Origin: Osedax fenrisi
Taxonomy: Eukaryota > Annelida > Polychaeta > Sabellida > Siboglinidae
Length of the DNA: 64,000 bases
Assembly (NCBI GenBank): GCA_964019155.1
Contig: OZ025240.1
Coordinates: 78,297,181 to 78,361,180, forward strand
Reading direction: 5' to 3'
Shown here piece after piece: positions 51,687-63,841 of the stretch. Each line of letters starts with the position of its first letter. Position 1 is the first letter of the stretch. The translations under genes were made by a program, and so were the position numbers. The notes below the pieces were generated by a model. The model was not told where the DNA came from. It was given only the letters and a program-made list of their open reading frames with translations, and did not search any database.

Positions 51687-54600
51687 TTATAAATGAAAAT
51701 CTCATCTAAGTTCCTGGAATGGATGAAAGGATTCTACTAAAATAACAATAACAATATATATACATATATATGTTTATTTATATAAACAATAATTTCCATA
51801 TATCTAATATATAAAATTAATAGTATACCTATTTATTTAATATGAAACACTAGTGTCTAAATAATTCTCAAATTACTGCATGACTGAAAGACTCATATTA
51901 AATAGACAATTAATTTTCTATAACTTATCATTTGAATGTGAAATAAAACTACCCAGAATGAATAACCAAAAACAACATTTATTTTAAATTATTAATTACA
52001 CAATATTATTCCGTTTTTAGATTACAATAAACATTAATAACGGCTATGTGTTCACACACCCACACTAACCCCGTCATCCACACTGACCCCCCTCACACCC
52101 ACACTGACCCCCCTCACCCCCACACTGACCCCCCTCACCCCCACACTGACCCCCCTCACCCCCATACTGACCACCTCACCCCCGCACTGACCCCCCTCAC
52201 ACCCACACTGACCCCCGCACTGACCCCTCACCCCCACACTGACCCCCTCACCCACACTGACCCCCCTCACCCCACACTGACCCCCCTCATCCACACATTG
52301 ACCCCGTCACCCCCGCACTGACCCCCATACTGACCCCGTCACCCCCCCCACACAGATGATGAGATAGTAGTAGCCACAACTCGTATCGAGACAATGCTAG
52401 GAGACACAGCTGTGGCAGTACACCCTGAAGATGCCCGCTACACTAAGTATCACGGTCTGAATGTGGTGCACCCTTTCACAGGCAATCTCATACCCATAGT
52501 GCAGGATGAATTCGTGGAGATGGAGTTTGGAACAGGTAGTCAACCCATCCTTATACTTACTACTACTACTGCCTCAACCTACATGTCCATCACTATATTA
52601 TGATTTCTACTTTTGAATGAAAACGATATAAAAGATTCTATCTTCCAATAAATAATAATAGATATTATTATTATTTATGAATTATTATACATTATATCAT
52701 AGTACAGTAATTAATGATAAATGTCATTTCATAAGCAAGTTATATCTCTAACACACCACTAATCACCACTAACCACCACTACTAACACAGGTGCCGTGAA
52801 GATCACCCCAGCACACGACCAGAACGATTACGACGTAGGTAAGCGTCACGACCTTCCCTTCGTCACTATCATTGACAACCAAGGTTGCATGATGGACAAC
52901 TGTGCACAGTTCTCCGTTAGTAAATCAGTATTGTCCTAGGATAATCCTTACCTATCTCTGTAATGTTAAGTATTGTCTTAGGATAATCCTTAACTATCTC
53001 TCTAATGTTAAATATTGTCCTAGGATAATCCTTATCTATCTCTGTAATGTTAAATATTGTCCTAGGATAATCCTTATCTATCTCTGTAATGTTAAATATT
53101 GTCCTAGGATAATCCTTAACTATCTCTGTAATGTTAAATATTGTCCTAGGATAATCCTTATCTATCTCTGTAATGTTAAATATTGTCCTAGGATAATCCT
53201 TATCTATCTCTGTAATGTTAAAAATTGTCCTAGGATAATCCTTAACTATCTCTAATGTTAAATATTGTCTTAGGATAATCCTTATCTATCTCTGTAATGT
53301 TAAGTATTGTCCTAGAATAATCCTTATCTATCTCTGTAATGTTAAATATTGTCCTAGGATAGTCCTTATCTATCTCTGTAATGTTAAATATTGTCCTAGG
53401 ATAATCCTTATCTATCTCTGTAATGTTAAACATTGTCCTAGGATAATCCTTAACTATCTCTAATGTTAAATATTGTCTTATTATAATCCTTATCTATCTC
53501 TGTAATGTTAAGTATTGTCCTAGAATAATCCTTAACTATCTCTGTAATGTTAAATATTGTCTTAGGATAGTCCTTAGCTATCTCTGTTATGTTAAGTATT
53601 GTCTTAAGATAATTTATTGTCTCAGAACAACTAGTCCCATGTTGACAACCATCCACTATGCTATAACTCCCCCCTCTAACCTCCCTATCACTATACCGTA
53701 CACGTAGGGCATGAAGAGATTCGATGCTAGGAAAGAAGTGTTAGCCGCCCTGAAAGCCCTTGACCTCTACAGAGGTACTAAAGATAACCCCATGGTGATC
53801 CCCACCTGTAGGTCTGTGTACACGCCCCACCCTATCTCTCAACCACTAATCAACGTGCCCACCACCCCCCCAGTCGTTCCAAGGACATCATAGAACCATT
53901 GCTACGTCCCCAGTGGTACGTTAACTGTAAGGACATGGCCTCCAGAGCCGTGCAAGCCGTCAAGACCGAACAGCTTAAGATAATTCCGGAATGTTTCAAC
54001 AAAACTTGGTACAAGTGGCTCGACAATTGCAGGTTAATAGCGCTGCATTGATATCTTAGTAATGGTCAACTAGATCAATAAGATTGTGACTTGATAATAA
54101 GAATGTTTACCTGTAGTTTAGTAATATTAATATAGCACATTTCTCTCAATAAAGACTCCGTATAACTTTTGTTGTATTACTATTGTCTCAGTTTGCATAC
54201 ATTATTACGTTATACTGATATTGCTCAATAATCGAATACGTGCTATCATTAATACATGATTACCTATGTTCATATCATGCTTTACACCACTATAACTCTA
54301 TTTCTTAACTTACATTATTCATAACTGCATTTCTGTACACACATGAACACATACAATAACCTATACCTACACACAGAGACTGGTGTATATCACGTCAGTT
54401 ATGGTGGGGACACCGTATCCCAGCCTACATGGTGACCTTCACCAATGGGCTAGAGATGCCTGAAGACAACAGATGGGTGTCAGGTCGTAACCTTGAGGAG
54501 GCTACACAGAAGGCAGTACTCAAGTTCAATGTCAAGGAGTCAGAGTTCACTCTTAAACAGGGTCAGCTTAGTTACAAGAGCGATTTTATTGATTATAATC

Positions 54601-56745
54601 AATAATCAATAATCAATCATTATTGATCGATTATTTAATACATAGTTGATGCAAATACATAGTTGATATATATAATCTAAAGTATAGAGTATAAATATTT
54701 GTTAACGATACTATGTATTGAAATATATAAAGATAATACAAAATTAAAGAAATTAAAACGTTTTAAAGTTACTGTAATGATTTTATAGATATAGATTCTT
54801 AGTGCCGTAGCAATGTGATGTGTTAATGAAACGTGATATAATCAATAATAAACAACAATTAAACTAATAATACAAAATAAATGTATGCAAACGAAATTAG
54901 AATATTAAGAGTATGAAATAGTGAATACATGAGATTTTAGTATTTAAAAATGGTAGTTGAATTACATTTGTATGTTCATATTCATATGATTGATAATAAA
55001 TGTTAATATAAGTAATGCATGATTTGTTTAGTAATAAATGACTTCTCCTGCAGATGAAGATGTATTGGATACTTGGTTCTCCAGTGGAATATTCCCGTTC
55101 TCAGTGTTTGGCTGGCCCAATCAGGTAGCCCATCACGCTTCACCCATTACACACCCAAATCTCTCACTATGATATCATATAATTTCAATTAATGTAATAT
55201 AGTATGTTGTTCGCAGTCGATAATTGTTAGTTAGTAATACAGTATATAATAGTAATACTGTATGTTTGTTGTGCAATAGTCCATAACATCCCTCTCAACA
55301 CCCTATGTAGAGTGAGGAACTAAAGACGTTCTACCCCGGAACCCTGCTGGAAACGGGGCACGACATCCTGTTCTTCTGGGTGGCCCGTATGGTAATGATG
55401 GGGCTGGAGCTGATGGATGAACTGCCCTTCAAGGAGGTATACCTTCATGCAATGATCAGAGACAAACATGGGGAGAAGATGTCCAAGTCTAAGGGGAACG
55501 TCATCGATCCCGTGGATGTCACCCAGGGAATCAGTCTACAGGTAATCTTAGCACAGTCACATTAACAGTTACTAGTGATTTACATCACCTTTAATACATA
55601 AGTAACGTTTACTGATTATAATAATTTTTAATGTTTTTAAATCATAGAAATATTGAGTATCTATTTAATTTTTTATATCAATTATTTTAGATATTTTTGA
55701 TATTTTTTTTTTTTTTAGATTACCATGGATTTTAAAATTTAATTTTTATATGTTTATATAATAAACTTATATAAAATGATATGTAATTGTTTTATTTAAT
55801 GACATTTTATTATTTTTGATATTTATTGATATTTCAATAACAAAATATCAGTTTTTAAAATTATTTATATTTAAATAAATATCACCTAGCCATTATCATT
55901 CCCATATTATATTTTCAATATTATCTCCATATTATTATCCTATTATTTTAATTATATTATTCAAACATGTAATATTTCTACAACATGTACTTAGTACTTG
56001 TGAATATATACAAATATAATGCATTCTACATCAACATACACACACATAACACTACTTCACTGACCACTAGGGTTTAAATGACCGCATAGGTGAAGCTTTC
56101 CTAGATGACAAAGAGGTGGCCAGGGCTAAACTCATGCAGAAGAACTACTACCCTCAGGGTATTCCTGAATGTGGGGCGGATGCCATGAGATTCGGACTAC
56201 TTTCGTATACGGGTCAAAGTTTGTATCATTCAATACGTATTAGTAAGTTCATGTTAGCTCATGGCTTAGTTTTATATTTAACTTATATAATATATTTCAT
56301 TAATAAATAATTATTGTATAAAAATGATTATACGTGAAATAATAGAGTAAAGATATTTATACAATAATAAATGTAAGTTTTCCAATGGGATACCGGTACA
56401 TGTTAAACTTTTATTAACTCTGCATTATATTCATTATATTAATGCTATTNNNNNNNNNNNNNNNNNNNNNNNNNNNNNNNNNNNNNNNNNNNNNNNNNNN
56501 NNNNNNNNNNNNNNNNNNNNNNNNNNNNNNNNNNNNNNNNNNNNNNNNNNNNNNNNNNNNNNNNNNNNNNNNNNNNNNNNNNNNNNNNNNNNNNNNNNNN
56601 NNNNNNNNNNNNNNNNNNNNNNNNNNNNNNNNNNNNNNNNNNNNNNNNNCTGCTAACACTTCATATCTATACTTATATCTATATAAGGTATTCTAGATTT
56701 TATTAGAATTATTGAATTTATTAAATATAATAAATTAATATATGT

Positions 56746-56781
<36 letters not shown>

Positions 56782-59376
56782 TTAGATATGCGTATATGTA
56801 TACTATATATAGATTTATTCAATAGATATTCATTTATCATATTTACTAAATTCTAGAATATCTTGATTTTATAAAATAATTTAATTAATATAAAAATATA
56901 ACTTATACCACATGTTCTTCATAGATACTGATGCCATGAGATGTATGTATTTACAACTTTTAATTCTATTTATATATGTTTGCATCAATAATTTTCAATT
57001 TTGTTATATTATATAAATTAATATGTATTAAATGTTTGTATGATATCATACACTACTACTACAACTACTACTTAAATACGATGAACTAATAACCCCATTG
57101 ACGTGTAGGAATCACTGAAACCAGCGCTACATGCAAACGATGAGAAAACCCTGATCCCCTGCCGCCAGACACTGTACACTTGTCTAGACAGTGGGCTAAG
57201 ACTGCTAGCACCCATAATGCCATTTGTTACAGAGGAGCTCTATCAACGTCTCACTAGGAGATGTCCTGCCAGTGACCCTCCTTCCCTCTGCGTCACTTCC
57301 TATCCTAAGACTCCTCAGGTTTCAACCCCTATTACAATTAGTGGAATTACTGAACCTAAACTTTGATCAAACTATAACTATATATACATATATTCAATAA
57401 TATATATTTAATGATAAATGTAATATATATTTAATAATTATAAATATTTTCATTTATAAATTTATCATATTCATTGATAATTTCTATATATTGTTTTAAT
57501 CATTATAAGAATTCATTTTCTCGTTTTTACATTATTCTATTAGTAGTAACATAATTAGATATTAAAAATAAATTAGATATATTTTTAGTTTAATTTGATA
57601 TTTTTGTATTGAATAATTAAATTATTTAAATAATATTTAAAGTTTAACTAAAATAAATATATCAAATATTTCATAACAATTTGATAAATATTTAATATAA
57701 TTATATATTTAGTATCTAATTTAAAAAATAAATTAGATATATAATCTATTAATATATTTTATTAGATTTTTTTGTTAAGGTATTAAAATTAATGATTTAA
57801 ATATTGTTTTTATTTTATATATTGAATATTTTATTGCTATCTGATCATCTGATATACTCTTCATATATAATAAGTTAATTATTGGATAGATACATTTATT
57901 ATATTAATATTTTGTAATAATATGAACTCCTTAAAATCTACAATCAATAATATCACTTTAATCCGATGATAGTTGAAGTATCATTTTAATTATATATTTA
58001 TAGATATTCTAATTGATAATTTAAATATTAATTATTAATGATTATTTAACAATATTATTCAGTATGTTGAATTCAGAAATACTGAATTGGAATCAGTTGT
58101 TGATGTTGCTATGACAATAGTGAAAACTATTCGTTCAATGAGAAATGACTATCAACTGACCAAGCATAAGACTGATTGTTAGTTGCTCATTATATAATAT
58201 ATTATTTATGATATGAATTCTAATTTTCATATTTAAATATTCTAATTTTAAATTTCCACATGAAAATTAAAGAAATATTTTTTATATAAACTATTAAGAT
58301 ATTTATAATTAAAAATGTCTCGTTATTTGAAATCCAATATATATGTATCAAAATATATTTGTTCAGCCAAATGTGTAAAATTTAAATCAGAAAAGTTAAA
58401 ATATAAAATTTGTGTTATGATAAAATCTAGACTTTATATATGAGATTATTATTAAAATATAATGTATCAATTATTTAGTAAATTATACTTGAATTAATAG
58501 TTGGACTACTCTTAACCAAGGATTTACCATTAAGCCTATCATTAACATGCATTATATTGTAGTGTACATAAAATGCAATGAAGAAAGCACTTTGAATAAT
58601 TTACAAGATTTACTTCCCCTGATTGCTAACCTTGGGAGTTGTCTAGAGGTCAAGCTGCTTAATTCTAGTGAATCTGCACCCCAAGGATGTGCTGTGTCAA
58701 CTGTGTCAGCTAAATGTGAAATACACATGATGCTAAAGGTCACGTACATCATTACATCACATCACATCACTAGTTATTGTACTAATTAAAGGTCATGTTT
58801 GTAATTTGTAAGAGTTATTTTCTTCTAATTTTAATTATAATATATTGTTTATTTTTAATTATGTCATATACATATTATATAAAAATAAGAGTTATTATAT
58901 ATTATGTAATACATAATTGAAGATGGAAACCTATATTATAATGCGACGTAACACATTGATACAGGGTTTGATAGATGTAAACAAGGAGATGGTAAGACTG
59001 CAAGATAAGAAAACTAAACTGACCTCTTCACTGAACAAACTCAACGAAGCGATTGCTAATAAAGATTATGTCAGCAAAGTACCTGTGACTGTTCAAGAAC
59101 AGAATGCAGATAAGGTTTGTGGTATCAGTAGTAGTAGTAGTTATGTTAATTAGTTATTATTTTAAGATATAGTTTTTTAATTTATAGTTTCATTATTTCT
59201 ATATATATAGACAGTTTTGAATATCTGTTATTCATTATTCATAAGAGATTGAATTACAATTATTATATAATTGTTATACATATCCTATACATCCTATACA
59301 GTTGAAAGAGATGATTGATGAATTAAGCTCTCTGACCCTTGCTTCAATCAATTTACAGAAACTGGAAAAGTCATAA
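45557..59376 (+). CDS. VARS1: Valyl-tRNA synthetase, cytosolic type
   Basis: Class I aminoacyl-tRNA synthetase charging tRNA-Val. Exons: 45557-45721, 47492-47668, 48493-48617, 48943-49110, 49689-49890, 50899-51007, 52356-52535, 52791-52915, 53708-53811, 53874-54032, 54377-54561, 55054-55124, 55311-55541, 56071-56218, then a break, 57109-57318, 58063-58177, 58563-58738, 58965-59114 and 59302-59376. The N-terminus is a short Lys-rich extension; the GST-like domain of vertebrate VARS1 is absent. The first signature is PPPNVTGALHLGHALTNS (HLGH at about aa 141-144). The editing domain region includes VVATTRIETMLGD. DEDVLDTWFSSG precedes the second signature KMSKS (about aa 646-650). The anticodon-binding domain begins after exon 14, but about 100 residues expected there (RDINLD… to LYELCD in other VARS) are missing, probably in the N gap at 56450-56649. 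A C-terminal coiled coil (EMVRLQDKKTKL) ends the protein. About 960 residues are visible. Confidence 0.95.
46095..46117. repeat. 23-bp palindrome, copy 2 of 2
   Basis: Identical to the palindrome at 41030-41052 (ATTATCATAAT, C, ATTATGATAAT), here in VARS intron 1. Confidence 0.9.
46739..46769. repeat. 31-bp palindrome
   Basis: GACCATGAACCATGA, a central A, then its reverse complement TCATGGTTCATGGTC. It also contains a nested ccatgaacc direct pattern. VARS intron 1. Confidence 0.9.
47776..48247. mobile_element. Foldback element with tRNA-like core in VARS intron 2
   Basis: The left end (caataccaataacggataca, then acttgtacatgttataaata and aactgtggaaaataaaatac) is matched in reverse complement by the right end (ttttattgtccacagttatt, ataacttgtacaggt, cacttatatccactaatgat). 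The imperfect inverted repeats are each about 100 bp. The interior contains a tRNA-derived segment on the minus strand. It is about 470 bp with no open frame. Confidence 0.7.
47945..48003 (-). pseudogene. Truncated tRNA-like pseudogene
   Basis: On the minus strand the sequence has an A-box-like stretch TGGCTCAGTGG, then aatagtcgagatttccc, then a B-box-like stretch GGATTCTAATCC followed by aggcagttc. A and B boxes are only 17 bases apart, whereas an intact tRNA has about 30, so the anticodon arm is deleted. The B box also lacks the GTTCGA consensus G. It is a dead tRNA or tRNA-derived SINE head inside the foldback element. Confidence 0.6.
48618..48942. repeat. Pyrimidine-rich repeat filling VARS intron 3
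   Basis: Almost the entire 325-bp intron is made of ctctatctctcgctcccata-like units on the plus strand, giving a polypyrimidine tract of nearly 300 bases that runs up to the exon 4 acceptor. Confidence 0.85.
52045..52350. repeat. C-rich minisatellite in VARS intron 6
   Basis: About 13-14 copies of a 20-22 bp unit, cacactgacccccctcaccc, with length variation, ending right at the exon 7 acceptor. The plus strand is almost free of G in long stretches; the minus strand has repeated runs of 3-6 G. Confidence 0.9.
52920..53625. repeat. 42-bp minisatellite filling VARS intron 8
   Basis: About 16 copies of gtaatgttaaatattgtcct followed by aggataatccttatctatctct. It begins a few bases after the exon 8 donor and occupies most of the intron. 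The unit length divisible by three produces open frames with repeated RIILIYLCNVKYCP-type peptides, which are artefacts. Several units lack the gt of ctgtaatg. Confidence 0.92.
54562..55053. other. VARS intron 11
   Basis: AT-rich, with a small aatcaataatcaataatcaatc run at the start; nothing else recognised. Confidence 0.5.
56450..56649. other. Assembly gap (200 N)
   Basis: Exactly 200 undetermined bases, a size commonly used as a placeholder, so the true length is unknown. It falls between VARS exon 14 (phase 1 end) and the exon starting at 57109, where about 100 conserved codons are missing. Confidence 0.98.
57319..58062. other. VARS intron, AT-rich
   Basis: AT-rich sequence between the exons 57109-57318 and 58063-58177. 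I see no further exon; the phases of the two flanking exons are compatible. Confidence 0.5.
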
Positions 59377-59467
59377 TATTAATATCGATGTATTAATTGT
59401 TATGTATGTGTTAGTTATTTATTAATTCATTGTTATTATTTATTTCTATAATACTATAATATTACAA

Positions 59468-59477
59468 AATAAATAAA
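59468..59477 (+). promoter_or_regulatory. VARS polyadenylation signal
   Basis: Two overlapping AATAAA hexamers about 92 bases after the VARS stop codon. The next gene ends on the opposite strand at 59610, so the 3' ends are close and may overlap. Confidence 0.5.
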
Positions 59478-59609
59478 ATATATATATTTATTTATATATA
59501 CGTAATACAAGTTATGATATCACATTGTTTGATTATTTACAATAGTATATAGCGGGGGGGGAGGAGTGTTTTGTGAGATGCTGATGATGAGATGAAAACA
59601 GTGACACCT

Positions 59610-62600
59610 TCACACTAGGGCTAGCTTTTTCTTAGGAGTAGAACACATAGGCTGAGGTATATAGTAGATGGGCGGGTTGTCTGCTGGTATCACATGGTAG
59701 CTGCCTATCTCTATTGTTTCATTGGGGTCTCCTGCATTCATCCCTATTATATAATCATTATGTAATGGTATAATAGTGAACTTCAGTGTGTATTTGTGAC
59801 TTTATTTAGATTAGTTATAATAGTTTATATTTAATCTATATGTGTGTTTATAATTCACATATATTAGTTGAAATATGCATGAATTTCACGTGTATATAGA
59901 TTTAAACCTGTACATACTACAACGGACTAGTCATATTTAGAATGATTAAAGTGTAGGGAGAATGTTCCAGATCACACGGTATTAGTCACAACTAGCTAGT
60001 AGTGTCCATACATGCTAAGTATGACTCATTCAGCATCAGTACTACCGCTGCTGCTAACCCGTGCCAGGCCTTATACCCGTAGCCACCAGTCCGTACAATG
60101 TATTATCAGTGCTGGAGTCCGGTACAGAACTACTAGCTGTAGTGATGATCTCTATTCCTTGACCACTGTCCGTACTGGTATCGCTGGACATCTCCCTGCA
60201 GCCTTTGTTACTCTGTGGTGAGGGCAATAGTTATCATAACTACATGTGTTATTGGTCTAACATGTGTTGCGATGAGGGGCAATTATAGTCAACAGGTTGT
60301 AGGGCAATAATACTGATACATTCCAACTCGCACGTAACAATGTTACATAATAATATGTAATACTATTATATAACTGCATATTTTTCTAGTCGCTTATCTG
60401 ATAATTTTAATATTTATATTATTCATTTAATAATGTTTTAATTCATCAAATTATAAATTATCTATATATGTATTATAGTGTATTCATTATAATTAATATT
60501 ACAATTATATATTGGGGAAAGTTTCCATATACCGACCCCCTCTAGTATATCAGTAACTATAAAATATATCAACAAATAATATATACATAACATATTTGAA
60601 ATTTAATGGTAAATATGAATAAGTATTTTATTTTTCAAAATATTCAATCCTGCAATTGTTATTTGATCAAATGTACTATTCTAGTTCTACTTTTTAAATA
60701 TTTTAATAATTTTTTATAAATCATTCTAAATACTTTACTAATTAAAAGAAATATTAATTATTTATATAATATTGTATATCAATTAAATGTTTATTAACAT
60801 TATAAAAATAATTTAATTTTAATAAGTATTATCTTAATAAAACAAACGATGTGATTTTCCAAATACCGACCCCATGTGATTTATAATATCCAATCAACAT
60901 AGATCAGTGTTTAACTTTACAATGTGTAGTAAGTTGTGGTTGTATCATTGATATAGAATAAGGATTCATGATTCCAGTCGATTATATACATATTTATTAA
61001 TAAATAAATTTTAAATAATAATATACATTATTTTTAAATAATATTTTGATAACTCTTATATTTACTGATATACGAGAGGGGTCGGTAATCGGGGACTATC
61101 CCCTATATGTTAATAAATTCTTATGACTTAATTAATATTTAATAACAAATATAGAAATTATGTATATAATGTTTAGAATTCTTTTGTTTTTAATAATATA
61201 TTGTTATATTTAATATCGATACATTTGTATATATATTTAAGAAGGCTTTAATTTGAATTTTTTTTCATAAATTTAAAACGTAATAAAAAATAAGTTTATT
61301 GGATATATCAACACTATTTTAATAAAATAAAAAATAATTATTTTATATGACTTTTTATATAATTATGAATATTTTATTCATTAAAATTTGTGTGTATAGG
61401 ATTATTGGTTTCTGAGATACCGAAAGTGTCCGCATTCGGGCATTGTTCGTATACGGTTACTTTACCCTATGGTGTACAGTACACTGTGTACTATTCACGA
61501 TGTGCATTGCATGTGTATCTAGTTACCTACCCCCTTTATATTCTTATCAATACAATTCTACTAACAATTTAAAATAGTATACTTATTTATTTCCATGATA
61601 GATAATATTTATTTCCTATTATCCTATATACATAATTAAAAATAATTATATTGAATATCGAATAAGTTAATACAAATAGTCATTTAGCGGTCAGTAATTA
61701 GAGACTTGAAAGGAAATCTTATATATGTATATTATATATTCTGTTTAGATTTAATTAAACCTGCATTTATTATGCATGCAGCGAAAATACTAAAAGCCAT
61801 TATAAAGATTATAGTCTACCCATCCGAATGCTGTGACTTAATGATGTGGGCGTATATGTCTAATAATACCTTTGTTTCATGCTATTTATAGATTATCTAA
61901 TGCTGTTGTCAATTGTAGAATCTAGTTATCCAACCGACAGATATGTTATCTGTCGGTTCTATCTTACTCAGTGAGTAGATACAACAGAATTATTAATGAT
62001 GACCTTATTTGTAATGTGGTTTAGTGGCAGATGTGTGCAGTATTCAGAACTAACAAAGACATGCGCACTCTTATGTAATAAATAAGGACATTAATCACTG
62101 GATACTAAATATTTGTATAAGCGACGCTTACTGCTGGTAAAAATCAAATTTACAAATCGTATGACATACAATGTAGAGACATATATAGTCATTAATACTA
62201 ATGCCATACGAATGTGATGTATAATGTATAGGCAACATGTCTTGCATATATCATGTATGGGGTTTATGTTTCTAACAATTAATACAGATATACTATGTGC
62301 TATTAGTATATCATACATACACGTATGTGTTCAACCATAGACTGTATTATGAAGTAAATTTCACATTTATATATAAAGATTGTCTAAATAATGTCTAATT
62401 AATAACAACACACATATGTACTATAGTACTGCTACTGTTATAGTGGTAAACAGACGTATGTTACACTACTACATGTAGTATACTGAGGGAGGTCTCCCTG
62501 TTATAACACTGCTGTGTGTTACATGTAGACACACATAGAGCTACTATCACAGCTCCCTCTCGTGTAACCATACTAGCTATAAAACCTACCGGCAATTATG

Positions 62601-63841
62601 TGGTTGCCATTGTTTATCTCATGCTAATCTACTGTGCATACGATGTACCACTAGATAATAGTGTTGTAACATAGCATTGTTTACACAAAGGTATACTATA
62701 GTATAACTATGTAATACATAGTATGTATACTATAGGTATTACTATATAGTATTATTTAGGTATACGCATAACTATTAAGTATATATGTACAGATAAATAA
62801 AATAATATATTATTAGTATGCATAATACATGTACACATATCGAATACAAAATAATCATCAATCAATACATTACATATTGGTATAGAAGATATCCGTGTAT
62901 CATATTGCATAGGTGTATTGTATCGAGTTAAATAAGTATACGATATTCATATATCAATAATGTATACATTACATATTATCATTCCTAAGTTATTAATAGT
63001 TAATTCTGCATTATAATGAGAATATGCTGCATCTATTTTTAAATATATATTTTGCCGTTAAATCTGTCTTCATAATCACACCGCTTAATGAGAATATCTT
63101 ATCCATCCTACTAAATTTAATACAAAGGAATATGGGTAGGTAAGACCTATACTTGTTCTATAGTACAATTATAGTATAAATATTTATTATATGTCGATAT
63201 GATATATGATACCCCGCTAAATGGGAGATACCCTAAGTTCTCGGCTATCACTGTCACAAGCCGCCATTGGGTAACGCCCCTTTATTATCACGTGATCTAT
63301 TACATTTGTAATCGCGGATATTATTACTATACGTATTTCCTTTAGAAATAAGATACCCCATAGTTATAGTTATAACGAGGGGGTATCTTATTTCGATAGG
63401 TATATCTAGAGCTACCCCTTAGGTAGATGAGAATAGACGAGATACCGAGCCGGATATGATATTTATTATTAGTGTAACACCCCACCCACACTCGAAATAT
63501 CAAGTTTCATTGTACATTGTAATAGTAATATATTACATTTATTATTAATTAAAAGGAATATTATTAGTAGTATATATAATATTTTATTACTATAACTATT
63601 ATTAGTATTAATGATAGGGTTCATTACTATATTACGTAATAGCCTAACCTGCAAGTCACGTGATACGATATGCTCGGTGTAGTTCAGCACGTGACACTTG
63701 CGCACTTCCGTTTCCTGTATAAAGTTAGGCCGCGTAAAGATAACAGTATAGGTGGGTTGCCAGTGAGGAGATACCGTATAGATAACGAAATAGGGGCGGG
63801 GCCAGAACAATGCATTCGGAACAATAGAGCTCGTCGCATTC
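59610..63841 (-). CDS. Unidentified minus-strand gene, partial model
   Basis: Three likely exons: 63841-63649 (193 nt, acceptor attaag, donor gttagg), 60212-60059 (154 nt, acceptor ccacag, donor gttagc) and 59743-59610 (134 nt, ending in TGA). The last two join in phase 1 (ACG G + GG). The first encodes a segment with FWPRPYFVIYTVSPHWQP and two possible N-glycosylation sites (NAT, NYT). The second is Ser/Thr/Asp-rich (MSSDTSTDSGQGIEII). The last contains GDPNETIEIGSYHVIPADNP and ends in a basic STPKKKLALV. I do not recognise the family. The Pro/Tyr-rich end could be a cytoplasmic tail or regulatory C-terminus. The 5' part lies beyond the window, exons between 60.2 and 63.6 kb may be missing, and the first exon may belong to another gene. 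The two 3' exons are the firmer part. Confidence 0.45.
60509..61108. mobile_element. TIR element with 'ccgacccc' ends, about 600 bp
   Basis: The left end tattggggaaagtttccata, then taccgaccccctctagtata, is mirrored at the right end by tacgagaggggtcggtaatc and ggggactatcccctatat; pairing extends over about 55 bp including tatatcagtaa/ttactgatata. A third copy of taccgacccc is internal at 60872. The AT-rich interior has no coding potential. It lies between the two candidate exons of the unidentified gene. Confidence 0.7.
61932..61958. repeat. 27-bp hairpin
   Basis: AACCGACAGATA is followed by tgt and the exact reverse complement TATCTGTCGGTT. Confidence 0.9.
63346..63393. repeat. Inverted repeat with 14-bp arms
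   Basis: AAATAAGATACCCC pairs exactly with GGGGTATCTTATTT around a 20-base loop. The motif agataccc also appears nearby at about 63222 and 63230, suggesting a small local repeat family. Confidence 0.8.

Larger units (their letters stand above)
61109..63648. other. Region without an assignable gene
   Basis: Short open frames on both strands (for example plus strand 61390-61572, minus strand 62318-62091) have no recognised similarity. Two hairpins are noted separately. Missing exons of the minus-strand gene could be here, such as a hydrophobic stretch read at about 62215-62110 on the minus strand that ends at a good donor, gtaagc, but I cannot support a model. Confidence 0.4.

Noticed and set aside
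52046..52321. His/Pro/Thr-rich and Gly/Val-rich open frames
   Set aside because: They are the C-rich minisatellite of VARS intron 6 read on either strand.
52902..53656. Open frames on both strands with repeated RIILIYLCNVKYCP-like or DKDYPRTIFNITEI-like units
   Set aside because: They are the 42-bp minisatellite in VARS intron 8; the 42-bp unit keeps all frames in register.
60012..60221. Plus-strand open frame MLSMTHSASVLPLLL…, targeting-peptide-like
   Set aside because: The minus strand of the same segment has good splice borders, consistent phase with the next exon and a plausible Ser/Thr-rich protein, so I prefer that strand; the plus frame is probably its shadow.
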